A DNA stretch of 64,000 bases from Streptococcus timonensis (GTDB taxonomy: Bacteria; Bacillota; Bacilli; Lactobacillales; Streptococcaceae), in contig NZ_FMIX01000003.1 of assembly GCF_900095845.1 (NCBI RefSeq), forward strand, positions 344,001 through 408,000, written 5' to 3'. Shown here in pieces: positions 1 to 7,884 of this stretch; positions within the stretch are counted from its first letter, which is position 1, and each line of letters opens with the position of its first letter. The position numbers and the translations under genes were made by a program. Below the pieces are notes generated by a model. That model had not been told where the DNA came from. It did no database searches and saw only the letters and a list, made by a program, of their open reading frames with translations.

Positions 1-2
1 TG

Positions 3-323
3 GCAGAGTCTGTTTCATTACATATGGTAGCCCATGATGCACTTTATTTAGAGTATTCATTTAATCTAACTCATATGTTACAATCACGAGATAGAATTCA
101 TAGATTAGGATTGAAAAGTAATCAAGAAACTAACTACTATTACTTTATGTTAGATGGTCAATTTGATAGAAGAAGTACAATTGATAAAAAAATATATGAA
201 AGATTAAATGATAAGAAATCAATAATGTATGATGCAATTGAATCACCATTAATTACCCCAGAATTTACAATCGATGAGAAAAATGAAATTTTACAGATGA
301 TGAACGAAGAAATAGAAAAATAA
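3..323 (+). CDS. SNF2-type helicase, C-terminal end (5' end outside window)
   Basis: The frame is open from the window edge, so only the last ~106 residues are present. The segment QSRDRIHRLG matches helicase motif VI of SNF2-family ATPases (Q..dR.hR.G), whose arginines contact ATP. The ~75 residues after it are charged and carry no recognised domain. The stop lies inside a bidirectional terminator shared with the convergent methylase gene. SNF2-like helicases often accompany restriction or other phage-defence genes, so a defence role beside the R-M pair is likely but inferred. The full gene is needed to name the family. Confidence 0.7.
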   Translation, partial: AESVSLHMVAHDALYLEYSFNLTHMLQSRDRIHRLGLKSNQETNYYYFMLDGQFDRRSTIDKKIYERLNDKKSIMYDAIESPLITPEFTIDEKNEILQMMNEEIEK

Positions 324-347
324 GAGAGCTGTTATAGCTCTCTTATT
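319..347. terminator. Bidirectional terminator between helicase and methylase
   Basis: Perfect 12-bp inverted repeat AATAAGAGAGCT / AGCTCTCTTATT with a 5-nt loop. It overlaps the stop codons of both convergent genes and is AT-rich at both ends, so it can act in both directions. Confidence 0.8.
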
Positions 348-1611
348 CTTCTATCTCACGAATGAAATCTCCAATTTTTCTTACAATCTCAGTAACTAAT
401 GCATTTCCCATAAAGAACATTCTCATTTTGTCAGAGACTTCTACAATAGAGCCGTCTGATAATCTCTTTCTAGCTGTCCAATTATCTGGAAAATCTTGAA
501 GACGTTCGGCTTCAACTGGAGTAATCAGACGGTATCTTCCATTTACTTTAAGAAAATGAGTAGAACGATTCACTGTGCCTTCTGAAGTTAGCATTGTACG
601 TCCAGGAAGATTCAGGTCGTCATAGGGAGCCATACCACCTTCAGAATAGATATAAGTATGCCCGTCGGCAGAAGTACGTTTTATTCGTTTAGGCCCCCTA
701 AGATATTTAAATTTTTCCAATTTTTCCGGATCAGTGATGAAATATTTTTCAGGCACTTCATTTTCATCTTGAAGTATTTCACCTAATGTTATTGCCTTTC
801 CTGAAAAGTCAGGTTTAGTGTCGACAGAGTAGTATTTTCCATGTCTCATGACACCAGTATTCCAAAAAGTTCCTGTAAAATTATCAGAAATATTAACGAT
901 GTCACTTTCTAATTCGTAAAAAGCATACCTATTTTTAACAGGAGTTTTTTGTACTGGAAATTCAGTTGCAAACAAACCGGTATGAAATAAATACTCATTA
1001 TATTTGATTTCATCAAAAATGAAGTCGTTGTGCTCAAATCTTTCATCAACTAATCTAGCGAATTCTGTATCATTACGATAAACGAAGAAGAAAACGCGAC
1101 GACGTCTTTGACTGCGTCCGTAATCAGCTGCGTTGATAACTCTCCATTCAACTGAGTATCCTAAATTATTGAAGGCTGTCAACATGATTGCGAAGTCTCT
1201 TCCTCGTTGTTTAGAAGGGGCTTTTAGTAATCTGTCAACATTTTCGAGGATAAGATATTTAGGTCTAATATTTTTAGTAGCTCGGATGATTTCCCAAAAG
1301 AGAACCCCTTTTTTCCCTTCAATACCCTTTTCATCCTTCTTACTTCTGGCAACAGAATAATCTTGGCAAGGAAAACCTCCTACAATCATATCTGCATCCA
1401 TTTTTGAAAACTGTTCGTCTGTAATATCAGAAATACTAATATTGATATTCTCACTGTCGGGGAAGTGATAGTCATATACTTCAAACGCATCTTGAGATTT
1501 ACGAGATGGTTCCCACTGATTTGCCCATTTAGTTTCGAAATATTCTCTATCTGAGTTCTCGAGTCCGACTCGGAAACCTCCAACTCCGGCAAATAATTCT
1601 AGTACTTTCAT
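343..1611 (-). CDS. DNA (cytosine-5) methyltransferase, probably GATC-specific
   Basis: This protective methylase transfers a methyl group from S-adenosylmethionine to carbon 5 of cytosine. Visible family motifs: motif I LFAGVGGF (residues 6-13), catalytic PCQ with Cys82 in GGFPCQ, ENV at 123-125, the QRRRR motif near 168-172, and the C-terminal GNAL of motif X. Length 422 aa is normal. The target recognition domain lies between the QRRRR motif and the C terminus. The divergent neighbour is a Sau3AI/MutH-type nuclease, so the likely product is GATm5C, as for M.Sau3AI. The ATG has TTTCTCC, the complement of GGAGAAA, just upstream as its ribosome-binding site. Specificity is inferred from the partner nuclease. 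Confidence 0.92.
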   Translation of the reverse strand: MKVLELFAGVGGFRVGLENSDREYFETKWANQWEPSRKSQDAFEVYDYHFPDSENINISISDITDEQFSKMDADMIVGGFPCQDYSVARSKKDEKGIEGKKGVLFWEIIRATKNIRPKYLILENVDRLLKAPSKQRGRDFAIMLTAFNNLGYSVEWRVINAADYGRSQRRRRVFFFVYRNDTEFARLVDERFEHNDFIFDEIKYNEYLFHTGLFATEFPVQKTPVKNRYAFYELESDIVNISDNFTGTFWNTGVMRHGKYYSVDTKPDFSGKAITLGEILQDENEVPEKYFITDPEKLEKFKYLRGPKRIKRTSADGHTYIYSEGGMAPYDDLNLPGRTMLTSEGTVNRSTHFLKVNGRYRLITPVEAERLQDFPDNWTARKRLSDGSIVEVSDKMRMFFMGNALVTEIVRKIGDFIREIEE

Positions 1612-1720
1612 TTTTTCTCCTATCTTTATTTTCTAATTATATAATATTTTTGTGAATCGATCAAGTATTTATTACTGGATCTTGATATAATAGTTAATAG
1701 AATAATATTTGAGGTGAATT
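1612..1720. promoter_or_regulatory. Divergent R-M promoter region with two GATC sites
   Basis: This 109-bp AT-rich gap separates the methylase and nuclease genes. Toward the nuclease there is an extended -10, TGATATAAT (1683-1691). GATC occurs at 1659-1662 and 1678-1681; the second lies just upstream of that -10. If the system recognises GATC, both sites could be methylated by its own methylase, giving feedback on expression. Confidence 0.5.
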
Positions 1721-3199
1721 ATGGCAGACCATTTATTTTCTATGGAGGAAGTCTTAGGGATATTAAATCCTATTGTAGGAAAGACTCTTGGTGAAGTAGA
1801 TAGAAATAATGTTTTTAACAAAACAGAGAATAACCCTAAAATTACAGGAATAGCTGGAGATGTGATTGAACAGTCTGTTTTTGGCTATCCTGCTGATGTG
1901 AAACAAGAAGCCGACTTGTTAATTGATGATAGACCAGTAGAGTTAAAAACTACAGGGGTGAAAAGAGTTTCTTCACGAAATAAAAGTGGATATGCCATAG
2001 AGGCGAAGGAACCAATGAGTATCACAGCAGTGTCGTTAGATAAAATTGCTCAACAAGATGACTTTTATGATTCAACTTTATGGCATAAACTAGAAGAATT
2101 GTTATTAGTTTATTATTTATACGATTCAGACAAAACTGTACCTGCTTCAGAATATTTTCATTTTCCAATACAAGGCTTTCAATTTTTTAAATTTAGTAAA
2201 GAGGATCAAATAGTTTTAGAAAACGATTGGAAAATCGTAAGAGATTTTGTTAGGAATGTTGAGAAAAGAAATTTAAATAAGCAAGAAGAATTTCCTAAAA
2301 TTTCTAAGCTAAGAACAGAAATGTCATTTATGGATACTGCTCCGAAATTTCCAAATTCACCAAGATTTAGACTAACTAAAAATTTTGTTACCACGATTGT
2401 TCAAGAACATTTCGGAAAGGAATTTCAACCTCTTTTACCAGACAAAAAGTTTTCAAATTTATCTGAGCTGAAAAGGATTCTTTCCAATTTATCTAAAGAG
2501 TTTATCGGTAAAACAATTAAAGAAATAGCGGAGATTTTGGATGTTCAGTTAGAATTATCTAAAAATGGCAAAGTATCAAAAAGTATCTCTTCAAGAATAT
2601 TAGCCAAAATGTTTAGTAATCAAGCGAATAAAATTGAAGATATTTTGCTATTTCATAAATTTGGATTTAAGTCCAAAACAATTGTACTGACAGAGAAAAA
2701 TAAACGTACTGAAGATACGAAGCTCTTAATGGTTGATTTTGATGAGTGGTTGGACAATGATATAGACTTTGAATATACTTCTATAAGAGATTTTTTTGCA
2801 GAGCAGAGATTTCTATTTAGTGTTTTTAAAGAAGGAAGTACAGGTCTTTATGAAGATAATATTTTTTTAGGTTTCAAGATAATTAGTTTTGATGATGATT
2901 TTATTGAAAGAAAAGTAAAACCAGTCTGGGAACAAGTTAGATATTTAATTAAGAGTAACAAGTTGGAGCTGGTTATTGAAAAAGATAAAAATGGAATGCC
3001 TAAAGTAAATAATAACGGGATTATTATTGAGGCTCCGAATTTCCCAAAATCAAGAGATTACGTTGTATTTCTTAGAGGATCTGGGAAAGATTCCACAGCT
3101 AAGCCATTAGAAATCAATGGACTAAAAATGTATTATCAATTTGTTTGGATAAAAGGTAGTTATCTTGCAGAGATGTTAAATGCTGCAGAATTTTTATAA
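1721..3199 (+). CDS. Sau3AI/MutH-family type II restriction endonuclease
   Basis: Predicted to cut unmethylated GATC. The N-terminal ~200 residues are a MutH-like catalytic domain: GIAGDVIEQSVFGY (43-56) precedes the metal-binding residues Asp65, Glu74 and Lys76 in the pattern EAD…VELK, matching the D…ExK site of Sau3AI and MutH. The rest is the second, catalytically silent MutH-like lobe that serves as effector-site binder in Sau3AI. Length 492 aa is close to Sau3AI (489 aa). The ATG follows GAGGTGAATT. The divergent cytosine-5 methylase completes the pair. GATC is inferred from family membership. Confidence 0.88.
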   Translation: MADHLFSMEEVLGILNPIVGKTLGEVDRNNVFNKTENNPKITGIAGDVIEQSVFGYPADVKQEADLLIDDRPVELKTTGVKRVSSRNKSGYAIEAKEPMSITAVSLDKIAQQDDFYDSTLWHKLEELLLVYYLYDSDKTVPASEYFHFPIQGFQFFKFSKEDQIVLENDWKIVRDFVRNVEKRNLNKQEEFPKISKLRTEMSFMDTAPKFPNSPRFRLTKNFVTTIVQEHFGKEFQPLLPDKKFSNLSELKRILSNLSKEFIGKTIKEIAEILDVQLELSKNGKVSKSISSRILAKMFSNQANKIEDILLFHKFGFKSKTIVLTEKNKRTEDTKLLMVDFDEWLDNDIDFEYTSIRDFFAEQRFLFSVFKEGSTGLYEDNIFLGFKIISFDDDFIERKVKPVWEQVRYLIKSNKLELVIEKDKNGMPKVNNNGIIIEAPNFPKSRDYVVFLRGSGKDSTAKPLEINGLKMYYQFVWIKGSYLAEMLNAAEFL

Positions 3200-3286
3200 T
3201 TAAAAAGTAAATGTTGAGGAATGAAACGATATGATACCAAAATTTATAAAAGGTAGATTCTGAGCTAAAATTTAGTAATACATGTT

Positions 3287-3484
3287 TCAAAACACATTCT
3301 CCCTGTCCAAATTTGGATAGGGTTTTTCATCATTCCAAATTCGAATTAAAATTTCAACACTTGCTTTTAAATGGAGTAGTTCAGCTGTTATATCGCTGTT
3401 AGAGTGGTTGTTTTCTATATGGTAACAATGGCGTTTGATATGCCATAATGCTTTTTGAATGTTATTTTCTTTTATATTTTTCAT
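3287..3484 (-). CDS. Small hypothetical protein (65 aa)
   Basis: Unrecognised. The product is predicted mostly helical with several histidines near the N terminus (WHIKRHCYHIENNH). No signal peptide or membrane segment is visible. The upstream sequence lacks a clear Shine-Dalgarno, so the call rests on the open frame and natural-looking amino-acid composition. It stands alone between the restriction nuclease and a lipoprotein gene. Confidence 0.35.
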   Translation of the reverse strand: MKNIKENNIQKALWHIKRHCYHIENNHSNSDITAELLHLKASVEILIRIWNDEKPYPNLDRENVF

Positions 3485-3604
3485 GGTTATATCATATCAA
3501 AAGAAATTATATGATTACTCTAATAATTCTCAAATGATTAAAAATAACTCTGAACTGTATATACAGATTGTAAACAAGTATTTTAAAATATTTTACGGAT
3601 ACAA

Positions 3605-3633
3605 AAAAGAACACTCGAGTGTAGTGTTCTTTT
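3605..3633. terminator. Terminator of the lipoprotein gene
   Basis: Inverted repeat AAAAGAACACT / AGTGTTCTTTT (11 bp, 7-nt loop), ending in A-runs and T-runs. It lies downstream of the minus-strand lipoprotein gene. Confidence 0.7.
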
Positions 3634-3668
3634 AAGTTAAGCATAGCTTTCTCTGATTTTCGAGTATA

Positions 3669-4031
3669 TTATTGATAGCCATACTTTTTTAAAGCTTCTT
3701 GATAAGCCTTGCTATCTTTTTTATAGTAGTCGTGTGTCATACCTGAAATATCTACAGTAAATACATCATCTTTAAAAGTATAACTTTTTGTAAGTTTAAT
3801 AATATTTTCTCCCAATAATTTAATGGTTGATTTTTCTTTGTCTATAGTAAACCCTTCGGCCTCTCCATGCTTAATAGTTCCTGTATCTCCAGATATAACA
3901 AAAGCTACTTCATTTCTATTTTCGTTTATCCAGTAATATTCTCCATCTAAGGAGTTATCTGATTGCTTAGAGCAGGCCATTAGCAAAAATGCAGACATAG
4001 ATACCAATATTAAAGTGATTAATTTTTTCAT
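3669..4031 (-). CDS. Small secreted lipoprotein (120 aa)
   Basis: A type II signal peptide is clear: basic MKK, a hydrophobic stretch (residues 4-18) and lipobox LMAC with Cys20 as the lipidated residue. The mature ~100 residues are predicted to form a small beta-rich domain ending in a Lys/Tyr-rich helix (KKYGYQ). The start is set at the Met preceded by AAAGGAGGAAGTAAG; an in-frame ATG seven codons upstream would put the ribosome-binding site inside the coding region. Streptococci have many such small lipoproteins; the function is unknown. Confidence 0.75.
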   Translation of the reverse strand: MKKLITLILVSMSAFLLMACSKQSDNSLDGEYYWINENRNEVAFVISGDTGTIKHGEAEGFTIDKEKSTIKLLGENIIKLTKSYTFKDDVFTVDISGMTHDYYKKDSKAYQEALKKYGYQ

Positions 4032-4175
4032 CTTACTTCCTCCTTTCAACATTATACCAAATAAATATCACAAGTATAATATAGATGCTGTCATCTACTA
4101 TTAAGCATCTTTCGAGAAAATACTTATTTTTCGGAAAGTTGAGTAATGTAAAAAAATGTGTATAAGAACTTTATT

Positions 4176-5655
4176 GGTTCTATAATTTTTAGGGTTGATG
4201 GAAATTTTCCACCAACCCTATTTTAGTGTATACAAAAAGGCCAACATCCATTATATTAAAAGCGCTGAAACCTAAAACAAAAGGATGATGACCATATGAA
4301 CAATATACTAGAAGCTACACTACAAATCAAAGATAAAAACATTATTTGGGATAATAAAGTTCAAGAGAAGATATTTAAAAAGAGAAAATCTTTATTTTAT
4401 GCAGCTACTTATACGCATAAACCAGAATTTTGTACCGTTTGTGGGTGTGTTAGCCGAAATAATAATATCGTTAAAAACGGCACGAAAACATCTCGTATCA
4501 CTCTCTGTTCTGTTTCAGGCCTAGCGGCCTACTTAAATCTACGCAAGCAGAGATTTCTCTGTAGAGAATGCGGCTCTTCATTTACCGCAGACACTAGTCG
4601 AATCGTAGAAAAACACTGTCATATCTCTAAACGCTTAAAAAACGAAATTAAATCAAAAATAAGTGAAACAGTATCTGAAACCTATATCGCAAAAGAAACA
4701 AATGTTTCAGTTCATACGGTAAGACGTATCATAGATGATACAACACGTTTACTAAAGATTAAACCATTACACGATTTACCTGAGCATTTGTGTTTTGATG
4801 AATTTAAATCCGTCAAATCTTCCGATAGTAATATGAGCTTCATTATTTGTGATAGCACTACACACAAGCTGGTCGATGTTGTACGAGATAGAAAATCTTA
4901 CAGCTTGAAAAAGTATTTTCATCGTTTTGAGCCTAAGACTAGATTAAAGGTAAAAACTATCTCCATCGACATGTACTTACCGTACATTCAATTAATAAAA
5001 GAAATGTTTCCTAACGCTAAAATTATCATTGATCCTTTTCATATCGTACAAGCCTTAAATAGAGAATTAAATCGAACTCGGGTACGTGTCATGAATAAGC
5101 ATCGCTATAAAGACTCTAAATTATATCGAAAGTTAAAACATTATTGGAAGTTAATTTTAAAGAACTCTAATGAACTTCAGAACTATAAATATAATCGTTA
5201 TAAGCTTTTTGAAAGCTTCATAACAAGTAAAGGAATCGTAGATTATATCTTAGAAAAAAATCCATCTCTTAAAAATGATTATGAGGTTGTACATTCACTT
5301 CGTGAATGTATACAGGATAGAGATTATATAGAATTCAAGGAAACGATTGAAGCAGCTACGCAATTAGACCTATCTCCTGGTTTAAAAAGAGTATTAAAGA
5401 CTCTTATGACTTACTTGCCATATATTCAAAATACTTGTGAGTATCCAACTAGAACAAATGGCCCTATTGAAGGAATAAACAATAAAATAAAAGTGCTTAA
5501 AAGAAATGCCTACGGCTTTAGAAACTATTACCATTTTAGAAATAGGATTATTTTAATAACAAAAATGTTTGGCCCAAAACAAAAAGGAATTAAGCAACAA
5601 TTAGTTGCTTAATCCCTTCCTAAATTTCTTCATCAACACTATTTGACAAAGAGCC
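4176..5655 (+). mobile_element. Complete ISL3-family insertion sequence
   Basis: About 1.48 kb. The left end begins GGTTCTATAATTTTTAGG and the right end finishes TTTGACAAAGAGCC; these are imperfect inverted repeats of about 26 bp sharing GG.TCT…TAG.GTTGATG. Just inside the left end, an inverted repeat (AGGGTTGATGG… / …CCACCAACCCT, about 4192-4220) forms a hairpin followed by TATTTT, able to stop outside transcription from entering the transposase gene. Its own right flank (5656 onward) does not match its left flank, so it did not arrive as a lone unit at this exact place. Confidence 0.85.
4296..5612 (+). CDS. ISL3-family transposase
   Basis: 438 aa and intact. The N terminus has zinc-finger cysteine pairs (CTVCGC near 47-52 and CREC near 90), followed by a helix-turn-helix in the region of ETNVSVHTVRR. 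The DDE catalytic core shows DEF (LCFDEFKS), ID (SIDMYLPYI) and the final glutamate in NGPIEGINNKIK, followed by the R.A.GFRNY..FR…. motif typical of the family. The start lies about 120 bp inside the left inverted repeat, with AAAGGATGATGACCAT upstream as the ribosome-binding region. It could act on the transposase-less copy downstream. Confidence 0.92.
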   Translation: MNNILEATLQIKDKNIIWDNKVQEKIFKKRKSLFYAATYTHKPEFCTVCGCVSRNNNIVKNGTKTSRITLCSVSGLAAYLNLRKQRFLCRECGSSFTADTSRIVEKHCHISKRLKNEIKSKISETVSETYIAKETNVSVHTVRRIIDDTTRLLKIKPLHDLPEHLCFDEFKSVKSSDSNMSFIICDSTTHKLVDVVRDRKSYSLKKYFHRFEPKTRLKVKTISIDMYLPYIQLIKEMFPNAKIIIDPFHIVQALNRELNRTRVRVMNKHRYKDSKLYRKLKHYWKLILKNSNELQNYKYNRYKLFESFITSKGIVDYILEKNPSLKNDYEVVHSLRECIQDRDYIEFKETIEAATQLDLSPGLKRVLKTLMTYLPYIQNTCEYPTRTNGPIEGINNKIKVLKRNAYGFRNYYHFRNRIILITKMFGPKQKGIKQQLVA

Positions 5656-5783
5656 CTTTTTTAGTGCTCAAAATAGCACTCAATTTTAAATGGATTTGGT
5701 GTTCAAAAAATATAATCAAATGCAACAAACTAATTTCATTTTTAATAGGCACAATTAATTTTAGAAGATAGTACGAAAAAATA

Positions 5784-5812
5784 TTGACTATTTTCTTTAG
5801 AATGTGTAAAAT
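5784..5812 (+). promoter_or_regulatory. Promoter of the cargo gene
   Basis: TTGACT (5784-5789), a 17-bp spacer, then TAAAAT (5807-5812). It lies 35 bp before the TTG start of the DUF4230-like gene, which therefore seems to have its own promoter. Confidence 0.5.
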
Positions 5813-5846
5813 TTAGATAGATTATTTAAAGTGAGGTTTTTTTATC

Positions 5847-6452
5847 TTGTCTATATTAAAGAAGAAAGTTAATATGTTTAGTGTACTATTGAATGTGGTA
5901 TTAATAGCTATTATAGCTATTGGAGTGCTATTTTTCTTACCTAAGGAACATAAATCAGAAGTCAAATCGTCAATTAATATCGAAAGTATTGAAAAAGTGA
6001 ATGAAGTTGTATTTTTGAATGCGGGAATTAATGAAATTATTTCTGAAACAAAAACAACTCAAGTTTTTGGGTTTGATGTGCCGTTCTCTAAAAAAGCAGC
6101 ATTAGTAATTTTAAATTATAAAGCTAAATTTGGAATTAAAAGTAGTGTAAAGGTTGAACAAATAAGCGAAAAAGAATATAAGGTTATTGTTCCAAAATTG
6201 GAAGTAATTGGTGTTGAACTTTCAAAAGATAATCCTTATGATTTATATGATAGTCATGGAGAGTTATTAAGTGGAACTACAGAAGATATTGATACTGGGA
6301 AATTGGTCGCTAACCAACTTTCTAGTGATAAACAAGCAGAGTATTTAGATAAATTTAAGAGTGAAATTAAAGAATCTGCAATCAATTATTATAAAACAAT
6401 ATTTTCTTCAATGGATTCTGAAGTAAAAGTAACTATAGAATTTACAGAATAA
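5847..6452 (+). CDS. DUF4230-like membrane-anchored protein (cargo of ISL3 structure)
   Basis: 201 aa. One N-terminal membrane segment (about residues 13-30, VLLNVVLIAIIAIGVLFF) is followed by an extracellular or peripheral domain with the pattern of DUF4230 proteins (hydrophobic strands, then KAKFGI, then VIVPKLEVIGVEL). The C-terminal half is helical. The start is TTG, chosen because AAAGTGAGG lies 10 bp upstream; the next in-frame ATG (5874) has no such site. It is the only apparently intact non-transposase gene between the two ISL3 copies, and is followed by a strong terminator. Function unknown. Confidence 0.65.
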   Translation: MSILKKKVNMFSVLLNVVLIAIIAIGVLFFLPKEHKSEVKSSINIESIEKVNEVVFLNAGINEIISETKTTQVFGFDVPFSKKAALVILNYKAKFGIKSSVKVEQISEKEYKVIVPKLEVIGVELSKDNPYDLYDSHGELLSGTTEDIDTGKLVANQLSSDKQAEYLDKFKSEIKESAINYYKTIFSSMDSEVKVTIEFTE

Positions 6453-6463
6453 TTTTTGAAATA

Positions 6464-6494
6464 CAAAACCCTGGCCATCTCTGGTCAGGGTTTT
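6464..6494 (+). terminator. Terminator of the DUF4230-like gene
   Basis: Hairpin AAAACCCTGGCCA / TGGTCAGGGTTTT with a 4-nt loop and one mismatch, ending in T-residues. It ends just before the second ISL3 left end. Confidence 0.8.
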
Positions 6495-6655
6495 GTGTGG
6501 TTCTATAATTTTTAGGGTTGATGGAAATTTTCCACCAACCCTATTTTAGTGTATACAAAAAGGCCAACATCCATTATATTAAAAGCGCTGAAACCTAAAA
6601 CAAAAGAATGATGACCATATGAACCAATATACTAGAAGCTACACTACAAATCAAA

Positions 6656-7041
6656 GATGCACACAATGAAGGTGTTACATTCCATTTCTTAGAGAATATT
6701 AAAGAAGTATTGCGTGATGAGAGTGGGAAAGTAACTGGTGTAAAGGTTATTACAATGGAACTTGGTGAATCAGATGAAAGTGGAAGAAGATCAACGCATG
6801 AAGTGGCAGGTAGTGAACATATTATTCCATGTGACCTTGTCGTTGCAGCAATTGAACAAAAGTAGACTTTAGTGTTCTAGATGAAAGGTAAAAATTTGAC
6901 TTTCGGTCAACATCAGAATACAATAGAAATGAACTAATAACAGGGGATGCATATTTAGGTCCTCAATCTATCGCAACCGCAATTAAAGGCGGGTGAGAAG
7001 TTGCGACAGAAGTACATGAATCGTTTAAAGAAAACACATAA
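6656..7041 (+). pseudogene. Fragment of glutamate synthase small subunit (gltD-like)
   Basis: The C-terminal third of a GltD-type FAD/NAD(P)H oxidoreductase remains. The first frame gives NEGVTFHFLENIKEV…GKVTGVKV…ELGE…GRR…AAIEQK then stop; another frame resumes with TSEYNRNELITGDAYLGPQS and ends EVHESFKENT. The expected FAGGDA-type FAD motif is represented by ITGDA. A TGA replaces a codon in KGG-stop-EVATEV, and there is at least one frameshift. It joins directly to the ISL3 remnant at 6658. Non-functional. Confidence 0.7.
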
Positions 7042-7140
7042 ATAACTTGTGGTGCCTTTCGTTTTTTTACTGGGAAAATTAAGGAACTATAGTTATAAAT
7101 CCTTAAATATATTAATATATTAACATGCGTATATTTATGG

Positions 7141-7623
7141 GAAGAAGGTTATGTCATCTATAGTTGTACTTCTGACGATAAGGTTGTTCGTGTACCAAAG
7201 GAAATTAAAGGTAAACCTGTTATCGCAATTGGAGAACGTGGTCTTGCGAACTTGAAACATTGTGAGGCAATCGTTTTACCAGATACAGTACGATATATTG
7301 GAAAAGGTGCGTTTACGATTGACAATAAGTTAAAGTATGTCCACTTTGGTAAGTCAATAGAAACAGTAGAAGATGATGTTTTCAACTCTGATAGTTCATT
7401 AGAATCAGTTGTATTCCCAGAAGGAACAAAGAGTATTGGAACATTAGTATTTTGGGGGACATCATCAATTAAATCTATTACAATTCCAGCAAGTGTAACA
7501 GAAATTACAGAATACTTCTATTTTGTGGATAACTGTAACCCAGATGTAGAAATCCATACACCTAAGGGATCAAAGGCAGAAGAAGTAGCTAAAGCAATGC
7601 AACTTAAAGTAGTAAATGACTAA
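7141..7623 (+). pseudogene. Fragment of BspA-type leucine-rich repeat protein
   Basis: The open frame encodes about 160 residues of LRR_5/BspA-like repeats: VVRVPKEIKGKPVIAIGERGL, then IVLPDTVRYIGKGAF, VHFGKSIETVEDDVF, VVFPEGTKSIGTLVF and ITIPASVTEITEYF. Such repeats occur in adhesins of oral bacteria. No start codon with a ribosome-binding site precedes the repeats; the nearest ATG codons (7125, 7136) are in another frame. It therefore lacks its N terminus and export signal. The C-terminal KGSKAEEVAKAMQL…VVND is a typical end of such domains. Confidence 0.65.
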
Positions 7624-7634
7624 AGGGGAATAGT

Positions 7635-7661
7635 ATGAACAAAAAATTACTATCAGGCTTA
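7635..7661 (+). pseudogene. Start of a gene cut off by an IS3 end
   Basis: AAAGGGG (7623-7629) and ATG at 7635 begin MNKKLLSGL, resembling the start of an exported or lipoprotein sequence, but the frame runs into an IS3-type terminal sequence and stops. Only about nine codons remain. Confidence 0.4.
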
Positions 7662-7771
7662 GGGACTGACCCCAAAAAGTGAGAATTTAATAAAAACACC
7701 CTAGGGCTACCGTCTTCGGTATTCAACCGGAGACAGGTAGTCCAATTTTTGTTGGATTCTTTTTTCATTAG
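7662..7771 (-). pseudogene. 3' end of an IS3-family transposase gene with its terminal repeat
   Basis: Read on the minus strand, the segment encodes NEKRIQQKLDYLSPVEYR before a stop, the standard C terminus of IS3-group OrfB integrases (N.KRIQ.KL..LSP..YR). The GACTGACCCCAAAAAGTG end (about 7664-7682) matches IS3-group terminal repeats. The rest of the element is missing; it abuts the ISL3 right end at 7773. Confidence 0.7.
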
Positions 7772-7884
7772 GTTCTTCATCAACACTATTTGACAAAGAG
7801 CCACTTTATTAGTTATAACTAAAAATTTTTTTTTGAGAAAAAATCGCCAAAAATGTATATTATTCCCAAAAATTGAAACTATAT

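Larger units (their letters stand above)
6499..7802 (+). mobile_element. Transposase-less ISL3 copy with foreign interior
   Basis: The first 160 bp (6499-6658) match the left end of the complete element except for one substitution and one inserted base (GAACCAATAT for GAACAATAT), which shifts the transposase frame. The last 30 bp (7773-7802) are identical to its right end. Both inverted repeats remain in correct orientation about 1.3 kb apart, so it may be movable in trans. The interior is unrelated: gltD, leucine-rich-repeat and IS3 fragments. Confidence 0.75.
4168..7810 (+). mobile_element. ISL3-bounded composite structure with 8-bp flanking repeat
   Basis: A complete ISL3 element (4176-5655) and a gutted ISL3 copy (6499-7802) lie in the same orientation around a cargo segment (5656-6498). 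The outer left end is preceded by ACTTTATT (4168-4175) and the outer right end is followed by ACTTTATT (7803-7810). ISL3 elements make 8-bp target duplications. The inner junctions do not repeat each other. So the whole 3.6 kb behaves as one inserted unit, either by composite transposition or by a cargo-carrying ISL3 circle recombining into a resident copy. The pre-insertion site reads straight across as …AAGA-ACTTTATT-AGTTAT…. Confidence 0.75.

Noticed and set aside
1133..1360. Frame opposite the methylase gene
   Set aside because: Antisense shadow of a strongly conserved coding region.
5656..5663. Own target duplication for the complete ISL3 element
   Set aside because: The bases right of its end (CTTTTTTA) do not match ACTTTATT on its left; the matching repeat lies beyond the second copy.
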